Shown one piece after another: positions 16,096-25,578 of a DNA stretch of 64,000 nt. Numbering within the stretch: the stretch's first letter is position 1; each line of letters opens with the position of its first letter. This DNA is from Paraburkholderia sp. BL23I1N1 (GTDB lineage: Bacteria; Pseudomonadota; Gammaproteobacteria; Burkholderiales; Burkholderiaceae). Both the position numbers and the translations under genes were made by a program. A model generated the notes under the pieces. It was not told the origin of the DNA and searched no databases. It saw nothing but the letters and a program-made list of their open reading frames with translations. The DNA is taken from NCBI RefSeq assembly GCF_003610295.1, contig NZ_RAPV01000001.1:2046001-2110000 (forward strand), read 5' to 3'.

Positions 16096-16893
16096 CTATG
16101 CGGCCCGTTCCACCAGCCGCGCCGATAAAAACCGGTGCTCCGCCGAGAAGACCCGCCGATACGTGAGCAGCACCGCGCCCACGGTCCCCAAGGCCGACGC
16201 CGCCGCGATCAGGAACATGATCACGATCTGATAGCGCACCGCCTGCAAAGGCGACTGACCCGCCAGCACCTGCCCGGTCATCATGCCGGGCAAACTCACT
16301 ACACCGACCACGGCCATCTGATTCAGCGTCGGCATCATGCCCGCGCGCACTGCCTGGCGCGCCGGCGCCTGCGCGGCTTCCCAACGGGTCGCGCCGAGCG
16401 CGAGCGCCATGTCCACACGGTCACGTCGCGCGGTCAGCTCCTCGGTCATCCGTTCGATACCGAGCGACACGCCGGTCAGCGTATTGCCGAGGATCATGCC
16501 GAGAATCGGAATCGCGTACTGCGGCTCGTACCAAGGGTGAATGCGGATCACGACGAAGAGTCCAACCGCGGCCACCAGCCACGAACTGACCCAGATCGAC
16601 AGCACGCTGTCCACACGCTGGCCTGCATAGGTGCGGCTGCCGCGCTGCGCGCCCGCGAAGCCGGCGATCAGCGTCATCACGACCATCAAGGGCAGCACCA
16701 CGAACCAGTGGTCATAGCGGAACACCCAGCCGAGCACATAGCCGATCGCCAGCAGCTGCACGACGGTGCGTAGCGCCGCCCACGCGAGCTTGCGTTCGAG
16801 ATCCAGCTTGAGCGCGACCGACACCACGCCGTTCACCACGATCAGCAAGGCGGCGATCGCGACGTCCCAGAGACTCAGGTTTTGCAATGTCAT
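16096..16893 (-). CDS. fetB: FetB-type ABC transporter permease (iron exporter family)
   Basis: A 265-residue polytopic membrane protein of the UPF0014/FetB family. Several hydrophobic helices flank the family motif 'ILGNTLTGVSLGIERM' and the loop 'GMMTGQVLAGQSP'. With FetA it forms an ABC transporter implicated in iron export and oxidative-stress resistance in E. coli. The ATG overlaps the fetA stop by four bases (ATGA), which implies translational coupling. The reading frame extends upstream to 17043 inside fetA, but that is not a plausible start. Confidence 0.88.
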   Translation of the reverse strand: MTLQNLSLWDVAIAALLIVVNGVVSVALKLDLERKLAWAALRTVVQLLAIGYVLGWVFRYDHWFVVLPLMVVMTLIAGFAGAQRGSRTYAGQRVDSVLSIWVSSWLVAAVGLFVVIRIHPWYEPQYAIPILGMILGNTLTGVSLGIERMTEELTARRDRVDMALALGATRWEAAQAPARQAVRAGMMPTLNQMAVVGVVSLPGMMTGQVLAGQSPLQAVRYQIVIMFLIAAASALGTVGAVLLTYRRVFSAEHRFLSARLVERAA

Positions 16894-17600
16894 TGGCCGA
16901 GCTCCTGATGCGCGGGCGTTGTCACGGATTCGTCGAGCACCCCGGCGCGCATCGTGAGGTGCCGCGCGCTCATGCGCGCGGCTTGCGCCGGATCGTGCGA
17001 CACCCACATCGACGCATGCCGGCCGGGATCGGCCGCGAACCACGCATGCACCAAAGCCTCGATCGCGCGCGACGACTCCGGGTCGAGCGAAGCGGTGGGT
17101 TCATCCAGCAGCAACACTTCCGGTGCGAGTTGCAGCACGCGAATCAGCGCGGTGATCTGCGCTTCTCCGCCGGACAATTCGCTCGCACGTTTGTCCAGAA
17201 AATCGTCACCGCGGCCGGCCTGGGCGGCGAGACTCGCCGCGCGGGCGCGATCGAAGCGCACATCGCGATAGGTGCGCAACTCGAACGGGTAACGCAGATT
17301 GTCTTCGACGCTGCCGTCGAGCAGCGCGGGCCGCTGCCGGATATACGCGACGTTGCGCCGGTAACGCGGAATGGCGGCGCGCTCGACCGGCGCGCCATGC
17401 CACAGGATGCGCCCGGCATCGAGCGGATCGAGCAGGGCGAGGGCGCGCAGAAACACGCTCTTGCCCGAGCCCGATGGTCCGGTGACCGCGACGCGGTCGC
17501 CGGCGCACAGGGCGAAGGTTGTGGGTTGCAGCAGGGTCTGCCCGCGCAATGCATCGCGCCGGGCGATGCCGTCGGCGAGGACGAAGGGAACATCGCTCAT
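16890..17600 (-). CDS. fetA: FetA-type ABC transporter ATP-binding protein
   Basis: A 236-residue ABC ATPase. Walker A is GPSGSGKS (41-48), the signature is 'LSGGE' (142-146), Walker B is 'VLLLDEP' (162-168), and the switch His is in 'WVSHD'. It pairs with FetB, whose gene overlaps its 3' end. The ATG at 17600 begins 'MSDVPFVLAD'; the frame stays open to 17711 but without a better start. Together with FetB it likely exports iron, though the substrate is inferred from the family. Confidence 0.88.
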   Translation of the reverse strand: MSDVPFVLADGIARRDALRGQTLLQPTTFALCAGDRVAVTGPSGSGKSVFLRALALLDPLDAGRILWHGAPVERAAIPRYRRNVAYIRQRPALLDGSVEDNLRYPFELRTYRDVRFDRARAASLAAQAGRGDDFLDKRASELSGGEAQITALIRVLQLAPEVLLLDEPTASLDPESSRAIEALVHAWFAADPGRHASMWVSHDPAQAARMSARHLTMRAGVLDESVTTPAHQELGQ

Positions 17601-17784
17601 GAGTGGGATCGTGGTGGGTTTTGCGTGAATTCGGCGGCCGCCATGACATTTATTGACGTTTCTAAAGGCCGGGACGCTGTGCCAGCGCTGTGCGGCATGA
17701 TAAAAACACATCTATTAGACAACACTACCAGGCACGATACGTGCTGCCCTAATGCATAACGAAGAGCAAAGGCGGATCTTTTCA

Positions 17785-20262
17785 ATGGCGGTGTCGAGCG
17801 CGATCGGACGGCGAACAGGAAAAATCATCGCATGGCTGGTGGCGATCATCGTCATTCTGATTGTCGCGCTGACAATTTTCATTTTGACGTTTGACTGGAA
17901 TCGGGCTCGCCCTTACATCGACGATAAGGTCACACAGGCGATCGGCCGGCCGTTCGCGATCAACGGCGATCTGAAAGTAGGGTGGCGGCAGCCGGTCGGC
18001 GAGACCGGCTGGCGCGGCTGGGTGCCCTGGCCGCGTTTTTCGGCGGCCAATATCACGGTAGGCAATCCCGACTGGGCCCAGCAGCCGCACTTTGCAACGC
18101 TCGATGAAATCGACTTCGAGGTCAAGGTGTTGCCGCTGCTCGCGCACGATATCGTGATTCCCGCGATCAACCTCGTGAATCCGTCGGTCGACCTCGAACG
18201 GCTTCTCGATGGGCGCAACAACTGGATCTTCAAACTGGCGTCTTCGAGCGGGCCTTCGGAATGGAAGCTCGATCTGCACGACATCGCGTTTTCCAAGGGC
18301 AATATCGCGCTGTCCGATCGGCAGAAGAAGGTCGAGATGCAGATGGTCATCGATACGCTCGGCCAGCCGATTCCGATCGGCGAGGCGATGAAGCAGCAGG
18401 AGGCGGCGTCGCGCAATGCGTCGGCGGAGACGGTCGGCAAGGCGGGCGCGAGCAAGCTCGCCGCCCAGGCTAACGCGCAGGCCGCGTCGGAAGCTGCTGC
18501 GGCGGCTGCCAGCGCTTCGTCGACGGAGACCACCGCATCGGACACGACGGCGGCGAGTGGCGCATCGGGTGCGCCGGTTGCCAGCGGGTCGAACAGTGCA
18601 AGGCAAGGTGCAAGCGGCGCGGCGGTCGCCTCGGCGTCTGGCGCCAGCGCGGCAAGCACCGCAAGCACCGCGAATGCGATCGGCGCGAAGCCGGAGATTC
18701 CCCCTTACGCGATCGGTTGGACCGTCAAGGGGACCTACAACAAGACGCCAGTGTCCGGAAGCGGCAAGGTAGGCGGCGTGCTGGCGTTGCAGGACGCGAA
18801 CCGGCCGTTCCCCGTGCAGGCCGATGTGAAGGCCGGCGATCTGCGTGTCGGCCTCGTAGGCACGATCACCGATCCGTCGCATCTTGCCGCAGTCGATTTG
18901 CGCCTCTGGCTGCAAGGCAACAGCCTCGGGCGGCTATATGCGCTGACGGGCGTGACCTTGCCGGAGACACCGCCGTATGCGACCGATGGGCGTCTAGTCG
19001 GCCAGTTCAAGTCCAGCGGCAACGTCTTCAAATATGAAAACTTTACGGGCCGGGTGGGCGGCAGCGATCTGAACGGCTCGCTGACCTACACGGCGCGCGA
19101 GCCTCGTCCGCTGCTGCAGGGCGATCTGGTGTCACATCTGCTGCAATTCGCCGACCTGGCGCCGGTGATCGGCGCGGACTCGACAGCCAGCAAGGCGAAG
19201 CGCGGCGACGCGACGACGCAGCCGAGCAATAAAGTGCTGCCGGTGGAAGAATTCCGCACGGACCGCTGGCAGGCGATCGACGCCGACGTGAAGTTCACGG
19301 GGCGTCGCATCGTCAAGGACGCCAACCTGCCGATCACGGACTTGTATACGCACGTCGTGATGACCGACGGCGTGCTGTCGCTCGAACCGCTGGCGTTCGG
19401 TGTGGCGGGCGGCTCGCTGTCATCCGATACTCGTCTGGACGGCAGCACGACGCCGCTGAAGGCGCGCTTCGCGACATCGGCGCGGCATCTGAAGCTCAAG
19501 CAGTTGTTCCCGAACTTCAAGACGATGCAGAACGCGCTCGGTGAAATCAACGGCGACGCCGCGCTAACCGCGACCGGCAATTCGCCGGCGGCGCTGGCGG
19601 CAACGTCGAACGGCGAGGTGAAGGCGTTGATCACCGAAGGCACGGTGAGCCGTCTGCTGATGGAAGCCGCGGGGCTGAACGTGGCGAACGTGGTTTATGA
19701 AAAAATGTTTGGCAATCGCGACGTGAAGATCAACTGCGCGGCGGCGGATTTTGTGGCGACGAACGGCGTGCTGGAATCGCGCGTCTTCGCGCTCGACACG
19801 GACGACGCGGTGATCAACATCGATGGCAATGTGAATCTGCGCGACGAATCGATGGATCTTGGCGTGCATCCGCATACCAAGGGCTTTCGGGTGTTTTCGT
19901 TGCGCTCGCCGCTGTATGTGAAGGGGACGTTCAAGGATCCGCACGTGGGGGTGAATGCCACGGCGCTGGCGCTGCGCGGCGGCGCCGTTATCGGGCTCGG
20001 CTTGATCAACCCGTTTGCAGCGCTGATTCCACTGCTTGCGCCTAGCAACAACAAACCGCTGCCGTGCGGGCAGTTGCTGGCGCAGGTTCGTCAGGCGCCG
20101 AGTGCGCCGCCGCCGGGTGTGAAGCAGCAGCCCAAACCGGCCATTTCCCTCGACGGTGCGCCGGTGAACAAGTCTGCCGCCGGCGCGTATCCGGCGGCCG
20201 GGGCGGCAAAGAAGCCCGCGGTCATGCCGCCGGCCACGGCGGCCGAATACAAGGGGAGTTGA
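17785..20262 (+). CDS. AsmA-family inner-membrane-anchored protein
   Basis: An 825-residue protein with one N-terminal membrane anchor (about residues 15-35), followed by the AsmA start 'DWNRARPYIDDKVTQAIGRPF'-like segment and a long periplasmic body. AsmA-like proteins are thought to move or organise phospholipids between inner and outer membrane. Between about residues 215 and 305 is a long Ala/Ser/Thr-rich low-complexity insertion, and the C-terminal 60 residues are Pro/Ala-rich. AAGGCGG lies nine bases before the chosen ATG; an in-frame ATG at 17752 is the alternative. The gene stands alone on this strand. Confidence 0.85.
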   Translation: MAVSSAIGRRTGKIIAWLVAIIVILIVALTIFILTFDWNRARPYIDDKVTQAIGRPFAINGDLKVGWRQPVGETGWRGWVPWPRFSAANITVGNPDWAQQPHFATLDEIDFEVKVLPLLAHDIVIPAINLVNPSVDLERLLDGRNNWIFKLASSSGPSEWKLDLHDIAFSKGNIALSDRQKKVEMQMVIDTLGQPIPIGEAMKQQEAASRNASAETVGKAGASKLAAQANAQAASEAAAAAASASSTETTASDTTAASGASGAPVASGSNSARQGASGAAVASASGASAASTASTANAIGAKPEIPPYAIGWTVKGTYNKTPVSGSGKVGGVLALQDANRPFPVQADVKAGDLRVGLVGTITDPSHLAAVDLRLWLQGNSLGRLYALTGVTLPETPPYATDGRLVGQFKSSGNVFKYENFTGRVGGSDLNGSLTYTAREPRPLLQGDLVSHLLQFADLAPVIGADSTASKAKRGDATTQPSNKVLPVEEFRTDRWQAIDADVKFTGRRIVKDANLPITDLYTHVVMTDGVLSLEPLAFGVAGGSLSSDTRLDGSTTPLKARFATSARHLKLKQLFPNFKTMQNALGEINGDAALTATGNSPAALAATSNGEVKALITEGTVSRLLMEAAGLNVANVVYEKMFGNRDVKINCAAADFVATNGVLESRVFALDTDDAVINIDGNVNLRDESMDLGVHPHTKGFRVFSLRSPLYVKGTFKDPHVGVNATALALRGGAVIGLGLINPFAALIPLLAPSNNKPLPCGQLLAQVRQAPSAPPPGVKQQPKPAISLDGAPVNKSAAGAYPAAGAAKKPAVMPPATAAEYKGS

Positions 20263-20317
20263 GGTTTTAAGCGGACGGGGGAAGTTGAACCTTCCCGCCG
20301 ATAAAAAAAGAAAAAAA

Positions 20318-20767
20318 TTATCTTAACGAGCGCGGAGCGGCGTCTCCCGCTGCGTCCTGCCTGCGAACCCCTCGCCGGGCGCCGCCTACGCGGGTGGCGC
20401 CAAACTCCGTCAGGATCTTGCCTCTCGCCCGGCTGGCAAAGACCAGGAAGCCAAATCCGTCGGCTTCGTACCAATACCCGCCGTTCTCGAGCCCATCGAG
20501 CGGCTGCTCCAACGCATTGGTAATGGATTCGATACAACGCCGCCGCAATTCGGCGGGCGCGGGATAGGGGGGCTGTGCGCCTCGTACGCTGCACAGGAGA
20601 ACGTCGAGCCCGGGTAGCACATGTGCATAGAGCACCGGCTCGTCCTGCGCGCGAGCGCGCGCAATTTTGGTGTCGAGCTGACCGAACGGCTTGAAATGCC
20701 GTAGTACCGCGAGGAACGACTCATCGCCGTCCACCTTCGCGCGCCTACGCTTTTTCGGGAAGGACAT
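20318..20767 (-). CDS. Conserved-looking protein of unknown function
   Basis: A 149-residue soluble protein. It starts with a basic stretch (KKRRRAK), has a central acidic/aromatic segment ('LENGGYWYEADGFGFLVFAS') and ends in an Arg-rich tail. There is no signal peptide or membrane helix. I do not recognise a family. Coding bias and a consistent frame support a gene. The start at 20767 (MSFPKK) is chosen because the basic start follows a CAGGCG; in-frame ATGs further upstream would add a Phe/Arg-rich leader. It converges with the AsmA-family gene. Confidence 0.6.
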   Translation of the reverse strand: MSFPKKRRRAKVDGDESFLAVLRHFKPFGQLDTKIARARAQDEPVLYAHVLPGLDVLLCSVRGAQPPYPAPAELRRRCIESITNALEQPLDGLENGGYWYEADGFGFLVFASRARGKILTEFGATRVGGARRGVRRQDAAGDAAPRSLR

Positions 20768-21109
20768 AAAAATTCGCCTGAAAAAGAATTGCAAGAAACG
20801 CAGCGTCCTCATGCGACAACTCCCGGCTTCGCGCGCCGCACGTCGATCTTTTATAGCATACGACAAGGTCGGATTCACGGTGATTCGACGTCTACGCCGT
20901 TCCACCGCCTCCCGCACGAATCATGCCGAACCGCCTCGCCGCGCGCTTTCGCTTCCCAGCACATCTGTCTCCATCATAGACTCACGCGCCGCCGAAAAAA
21001 CATCCCGTATCAATAAAAAAGTCATTTTTGTGTGGGCGAGCGCATCTTGCCGCTACGTTGAAATATCTCACATTCACGTCGATAATGGCCCGTCCGGCTG
21101 CACCGCGGC

Positions 21110-21188
21110 GTGCTTGCCAGTCCCGCACCGCAACAGGCGTCCCGCATGGTGAAGCGAGGCGCGTGGCCTGTGCTGGACTGGCAAGCAC
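21110..21188. repeat. Perfect 14-bp inverted repeat in the leader of the kinase gene
   Basis: GTGCTTGCCAGTCC (21110-21123) recurs as its exact reverse complement at 21175-21188, separated by 51 bases and ending 30 bases before the ATG of the histidine kinase. The transcript could fold into a long hairpin in the 5' leader, or the arms could be protein-binding sites. The rest of the 450-base gap 20768-21218 shows no gene. Confidence 0.75.
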
Positions 21189-21218
21189 ACTGCTGCTTGA
21201 ACGACCCTTCGGGCGAAC

Positions 21219-22835
21219 ATGAAACTATTCACCAAGGGTCTGCTGCTGATTGCAGTGCCGAGCGCGGTCGAGCTGGCGCTTCTGGGCGTCGTCTTCGATA
21301 CCCAGGAGCAGACAGCGCAGGCCGCGCAGTGGGTCAGCAACAGCAAGCAGGTCCTTTATCAGTCGTCGGCCATTGTCGATCCGCTGCTGCGTCAGGCCGC
21401 GCGGGTCCGCACGGGCATGGTCGTCGGCGATGCGTCGCTGATCGATCGCCACACTGCATGGGTCGATCTCGGCGACAGGCTTTCGAATCTCGAAACACTG
21501 GTGGCCGATACGCCGCAACAGGTCGAGCGCGTGCACAAGATGCAACAGGCGATCGAGGCGTATCACGCGCAGGCCGCCACGATCTCGCAGGCGCTGCATG
21601 CAGGCCGCAACCTGAATTCGTTTGCTGCGCGGGATACGGGCGCGCTCCCCCCGCAGATCGCGCTGTTTCGCGATCAGCTCGCCGAGTTTAGTCGCGAGGC
21701 CTCGCGGCTCGACGCCGAGCGCAGTGCCGCCCTGGCACGGCGCCACGAACGCCAGCAAGACGCGCTGATTGCCGCGGTGTTGGGGTCGATGCTGATCTGG
21801 GCGGTCACCGCCATGGTGTTTGCGCGCAGCATCGGCCGGCGGCTGGAAGTGTTGACCGGCAACGCCGAACGTCTGGGCCGTGGGCGGGAGCTCGCGGCGC
21901 CGCTGTCCGGCAATGACGAAATTGCCGCGCTCGACGCGGTGCTGCACCAGACAGGCGCACGCCTGCGCGAGGCCGAAGGCGAGCAGGCCATGCTGAAAGT
22001 GCGGCTCGAAGCACGCGCGCAGGAACTGGCGGGCGTGAACGAAGAGCTTCGGCAGGAGACGCAAGATAACGAAATGTTCATCTACAGCGTGTCGCACGAT
22101 CTGCGCTCGCCGCTGGTGAATCTGCAAGGCTTTTCGAAGGAATTGCAGGTGTCGTGCGACGAACTGGGCAGCATCGTCAAGGTGGCGAAATTGCCGGAGA
22201 CGGAGCATCGGCGGATGGTGCATATCCTCGACGGCGACGTGCGCGAGTCGTTGCAATATCTGCGCAGCGCGGTGACACAGGCGGCGGCCATCATCGACGC
22301 GCTATTGCGGATTTCGCGCGCCGGCCGGCTTGAATACCAGTGGCAGCGGGTGAGCGTCGGACGGGTTGTGGGCCGCGTGGTCGACGCGCTGCAAGGCGCG
22401 ATCAAGCAGCGTGCGGCGGTGGTCACCGTGCGCGAGTTGCCGCCCGCATGGGGCGACCCGGGCGCAATCGAGCAGATTTTCAGCAACCTGGTGGGTAACG
22501 CCCTCAATTATCTCGACCCGGCACGCAATGGGCGCATCGAGATCGGCACGCTGGAACCGGAGCCGGAACCAGTCAACGAGACGGAGTCGCGCGCATTGCG
22601 CACGCGCACTTATTATGTGCGCGACAACGGCCTCGGAATTCCGGCGGCGTATATGTCGAAGGTATTCCGCGCGTTCCAGCGTTTGCACGGCGACGTCGCC
22701 AACGGTGACGGCGTGGGCCTCGCGGTGGTGCGGCGGATGGTGGAGCGGCATGGCGGGCGCGTTTGGGTCGAGTCGGCGGAAGGCGCGGGATCGACCTTTT
22801 TCGTCGTGTTGCCGGAACAGCCGGCGCGCAATTGA
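21219..22835 (+). CDS. CHASE3-type sensor histidine kinase
   Basis: A 538-residue membrane kinase. An N-terminal helix (about 7-27) and a second helix (about 188-208) frame a periplasmic helical region of CHASE3 type. A HAMP-like segment and a coiled coil follow, then the phospho-acceptor box 'SVSHDLRSPL' (His293) and an ATPase domain with 'NLVGNALNYL', 'DNGLGIP' and a 'GDGVGLAVVRRM' lid. The kinase core resembles those of bacteriophytochromes and their relatives, which signal to single-domain regulators. The next gene encodes exactly such a regulator. A hairpin-forming inverted repeat sits in its leader. Confidence 0.9.
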   Translation: MKLFTKGLLLIAVPSAVELALLGVVFDTQEQTAQAAQWVSNSKQVLYQSSAIVDPLLRQAARVRTGMVVGDASLIDRHTAWVDLGDRLSNLETLVADTPQQVERVHKMQQAIEAYHAQAATISQALHAGRNLNSFAARDTGALPPQIALFRDQLAEFSREASRLDAERSAALARRHERQQDALIAAVLGSMLIWAVTAMVFARSIGRRLEVLTGNAERLGRGRELAAPLSGNDEIAALDAVLHQTGARLREAEGEQAMLKVRLEARAQELAGVNEELRQETQDNEMFIYSVSHDLRSPLVNLQGFSKELQVSCDELGSIVKVAKLPETEHRRMVHILDGDVRESLQYLRSAVTQAAAIIDALLRISRAGRLEYQWQRVSVGRVVGRVVDALQGAIKQRAAVVTVRELPPAWGDPGAIEQIFSNLVGNALNYLDPARNGRIEIGTLEPEPEPVNETESRALRTRTYYVRDNGLGIPAAYMSKVFRAFQRLHGDVANGDGVGLAVVRRMVERHGGRVWVESAEGAGSTFFVVLPEQPARN

Positions 22836-22913
22836 GTTGGGACAGGCACCGGGAGAACCGGTGGGGACAGTAAAGACACAATGCAAAATACGGATCGTCA
22901 GCATGGAGGGCAT

Positions 22914-23393
22914 ATGACTCACGGGGAAACGGTCAGTATCGTGCTGATCGAAGATGACGACGGTCATGCCACACTGGTCGAGCGCAATTTGCGCCGTGCC
23001 GGTATTTCGAACGGCTTCGTGCGCTTTCGCGATGGCCAGCAGGCGCTCGATTATTTTTTCGGCCCGGCACCGGTGGACGCTGCGTCCAGCCCTTATCCGC
23101 CTCGCGAAGATCTGACGAATTTCGTCGTGCTGCTCGATCTGAAAATGCCACGCGTGGATGGCTTCGAGGTATTGCGGCGTCTGAAGGATTCGCCGCAGAC
23201 CGCCGCGGTGCCCGTGATCGTGCTGACCACTACCGACGATCCGCGCGAAATCGCGCGCTGTTACGAGCTCGGCTGCAACGTGTATATCACCAAGCCGGTC
23301 GAGTACGATGCGTTCATCGAAGCCGTGCGCCGTCTCGGCTTCTTCCTGCAGGTAGTCAAGCTGCCACCGGGCCACCGGCTGGCCGCGCCGTGA
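22914..23393 (+). CDS. Single-domain response regulator (Rcp1-like)
   Basis: About 159 residues consisting of one receiver domain: acidic pocket 'IEDDDG' (13-18), phospho-acceptor Asp75 in 'VVLLDLKMPR', Thr/Ser switch in 'VLTTTDD', and Lys in 'ITKPVEY'. The insert between beta-strands 2 and 3 is typical of Rcp1-type regulators partnered with phytochrome-like kinases. There is no DNA-binding output domain, so it works through protein partners or as a phosphate shuttle. The start at 22914 has GGAGGG upstream at short spacing; an in-frame ATG at 22881 is possible. It lies 78 bases after the kinase. Confidence 0.88.
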   Translation: MTHGETVSIVLIEDDDGHATLVERNLRRAGISNGFVRFRDGQQALDYFFGPAPVDAASSPYPPREDLTNFVVLLDLKMPRVDGFEVLRRLKDSPQTAAVPVIVLTTTDDPREIARCYELGCNVYITKPVEYDAFIEAVRRLGFFLQVVKLPPGHRLAAP

Positions 23394-23472
23394 CGGAAAG
23401 TTCATGTGAAGGCGCTCCGAAAGCGGCCCATGACAAGATAGCCACACCCGACCTAGCCATAGAAGACTTTGC

Positions 23473-25446
23473 ATGACCGAAGAAGTGTCCACGCAACCCG
23501 CCGCGTATGTGCTGGTCGTCGATGACGACGAAGGCATCCTGCGGCTCGCGCGCAAGTCGCTCGAACGCGCCGGCTGCCGGGTTGCAATCTGCGCCGGTGT
23601 CGACGTAGCGCGCGAACGGCTTGCCGCGGGCGCGCCCGACCTGCTCGTGCTCGACTACCAGTTGAGCGGGCCGGAGACGGGCCTCGACTTCTTTCGCCGC
23701 TTGCGGGCGGAAGGGGTGCGGATTCCCGCCATCCTCGTGACCGGTTTCACGGACGAATCCCGCGTGATCGAAGCGTTGCGCGCGGGCGTATCCGACGTGG
23801 TGCCGAAATCGGGCGACTACCTCGATTACCTGCCCGAAGCGGTGGACCGGGTGCTGTCCCAGGTGCGTTTGCAGAAGGCCTCGGACGAAGCCTTGCTGCT
23901 GCGCGATCGCGAGCAGCATTACCGCACCTTGTCGGAGGCCTTGCCGCACCTTGTGCTCACCTGCAATGCCGCGGGCGATTGCGATTTCCTTTCGAAACAG
24001 TGGTTCGACTACACGGGCTTGGCGGAAAGCAGTTCGTATGGTCTGGCGTGGCTCGAAGCGGTGCATCCCGACGATCGCGAAGAGATTCGCCGCACCTGGC
24101 TCAAGGCGGTGACGAGCGGCACCGGCGATTATCGGCACGAATTGCGGATTCACCGGCACGATGGCGCCTATCGCTGGTTCGACATTCGCGCGGTCGCCAT
24201 GCGCGACCCCGAGGGCAATGTCAGCAAATGGTTCGGTAGTTGCACGGATATTCATCCGCAGCGCGAGGCGATCGAGGAGCGCGAACGACTGCTCGCCTCG
24301 GAGCAGGCCGCCCGCCAGATCGCGGAAGAAGCCAATCGTGCGAAAGACCGCTTCCTCGCCATGCTGTCGCACGAATTGCGCACGCCGCTCACCCCAGTAC
24401 TGGCGGGCGCCAGTGTGCTGGAGATGATCCCGGACCTGCCCGATCAGGCACGCGCGAGCGTGCGCATGATCCGCCGCAACGTCGAACTCGAAGCGCGCCT
24501 GATCGACGACCTGCTCGATCTCACGCGCGTGGCGAACGGCAAGTTGCGCCTGTCGCTCGAAACAGTCGACGTGCATGAGGTGATGGACAGCGTGCTCGAA
24601 CTCTTCCGCAGCGAGATACAGGTCAAGCAGCAGGACGTGCATGTCCACAAGAACGCGCAGCACCATTACGTACTCGCCGACCGCGCACGGCTGCAACAGA
24701 TGCTGTGGAACCTGATCCGCAACGCCGCCAAATTCACGCCGGACGGTGGTCATATCTATGTGCGCACCCAGGATGAGCGGATGCACGTGCAGATATCGGT
24801 TGAGGATACCGGCATCGGTATCGAGCCCGAGCAGATTGGCAAACTGTTCAACGCGTTCGAGCAGGGCAACCAGAACATGACGCGGCAGTTCGGCGGCTTG
24901 GGCCTGGGTCTGGCGATCACCAAGGCATTGACCGACGTGCACGGTGGCACCGTGGTCGCACAGAGTCCGGGCGCTCACTGCGGCGCGACGTTCACGATCA
25001 CGCTGCCGACCGCCGCCGCGCCCGCGGAGTTGACGCCCGTCGCAGCGCCGGACGAGGTGCGTGCTCACGGTCTGCTGACCATCTTGCTGATCGAAGACCA
25101 CCTGGATACCGCCGAGGTCATGGCGCAGCTGATTCGCAGCCTGGGGCACGACGTGACCACGGTGGGCCGTGTGGACGATGCATTGGCCGCCACCCAGTTG
25201 CAGACCTTCGATCTGGTGATCAGCGACGTGGGCTTGCCCGATGGCACCGGTCTCGATTTCGTCAAAGCGTTCCGCGAGCATTCGGACGCGCCGGCGGTTG
25301 CGTTGACCGGTTTCGGCACTGACGAAGATGTGCGCCGTTGCCTGAGCGCGGGCTTTACTTCGCATCTGACCAAGCCCGTCAATTTCGGACAGCTCGAAAC
25401 GATGATCGAAAGTGCGTTAAGTCAGAAGGCGGGAAAGGAAGCTTAG
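23473..25446 (+). CDS. Hybrid sensor kinase: receiver-PAS-histidine kinase-receiver
   Basis: A 657-residue soluble protein. The order is: receiver domain (about 10-125, Asp61), PAS/PAC sensor (about 145-270, ending 'WFGSCTDIHPQREAI'), HisKA ('MLSHELRTPL', His300), HATPase ('NLIRNAAKFT', 'DTGIGI', 'GLGLGLAITKAL') and a C-terminal receiver (Asp585 in 'LVISDVGLP'). No membrane helix is visible. It follows the CHASE3 kinase and the single-domain regulator on the same strand. The three probably form one phosphorelay, with the small regulator passing phosphate between the kinases. The signal is unknown. Confidence 0.9.
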   Translation: MTEEVSTQPAAYVLVVDDDEGILRLARKSLERAGCRVAICAGVDVARERLAAGAPDLLVLDYQLSGPETGLDFFRRLRAEGVRIPAILVTGFTDESRVIEALRAGVSDVVPKSGDYLDYLPEAVDRVLSQVRLQKASDEALLLRDREQHYRTLSEALPHLVLTCNAAGDCDFLSKQWFDYTGLAESSSYGLAWLEAVHPDDREEIRRTWLKAVTSGTGDYRHELRIHRHDGAYRWFDIRAVAMRDPEGNVSKWFGSCTDIHPQREAIEERERLLASEQAARQIAEEANRAKDRFLAMLSHELRTPLTPVLAGASVLEMIPDLPDQARASVRMIRRNVELEARLIDDLLDLTRVANGKLRLSLETVDVHEVMDSVLELFRSEIQVKQQDVHVHKNAQHHYVLADRARLQQMLWNLIRNAAKFTPDGGHIYVRTQDERMHVQISVEDTGIGIEPEQIGKLFNAFEQGNQNMTRQFGGLGLGLAITKALTDVHGGTVVAQSPGAHCGATFTITLPTAAAPAELTPVAAPDEVRAHGLLTILLIEDHLDTAEVMAQLIRSLGHDVTTVGRVDDALAATQLQTFDLVISDVGLPDGTGLDFVKAFREHSDAPAVALTGFGTDEDVRRCLSAGFTSHLTKPVNFGQLETMIESALSQKAGKEA

Positions 25447-25492
25447 TGTGTTCGCGGCGCCGGGTGAGTCGGCGTCATGTGCGTGCGGCATG

Positions 25493-25536
25493 AAAAAGGC
25501 CTGTGGCGATTTTCTTGCCACAGGCCTTTTTATTTT
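25493..25536. terminator. Bidirectional intrinsic terminator
   Basis: AAAAAGGCCTGTGGC and GCCACAGGCCTTTTT form a 15-bp stem around a 9-base loop, with A-run and T-run on either side. It serves the hybrid kinase gene and, on the other strand, mscL. Confidence 0.9.
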
Positions 25537-25578
25537 GCGCCGGCTAATGGGCCGGTTCGAATGCTTAACAATGGCGGC

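Noticed and set aside
23356..25365. 669-residue antisense frame over the hybrid kinase
   Set aside because: The plus strand encodes a complete four-domain kinase; the antisense frame is a codon-bias shadow.
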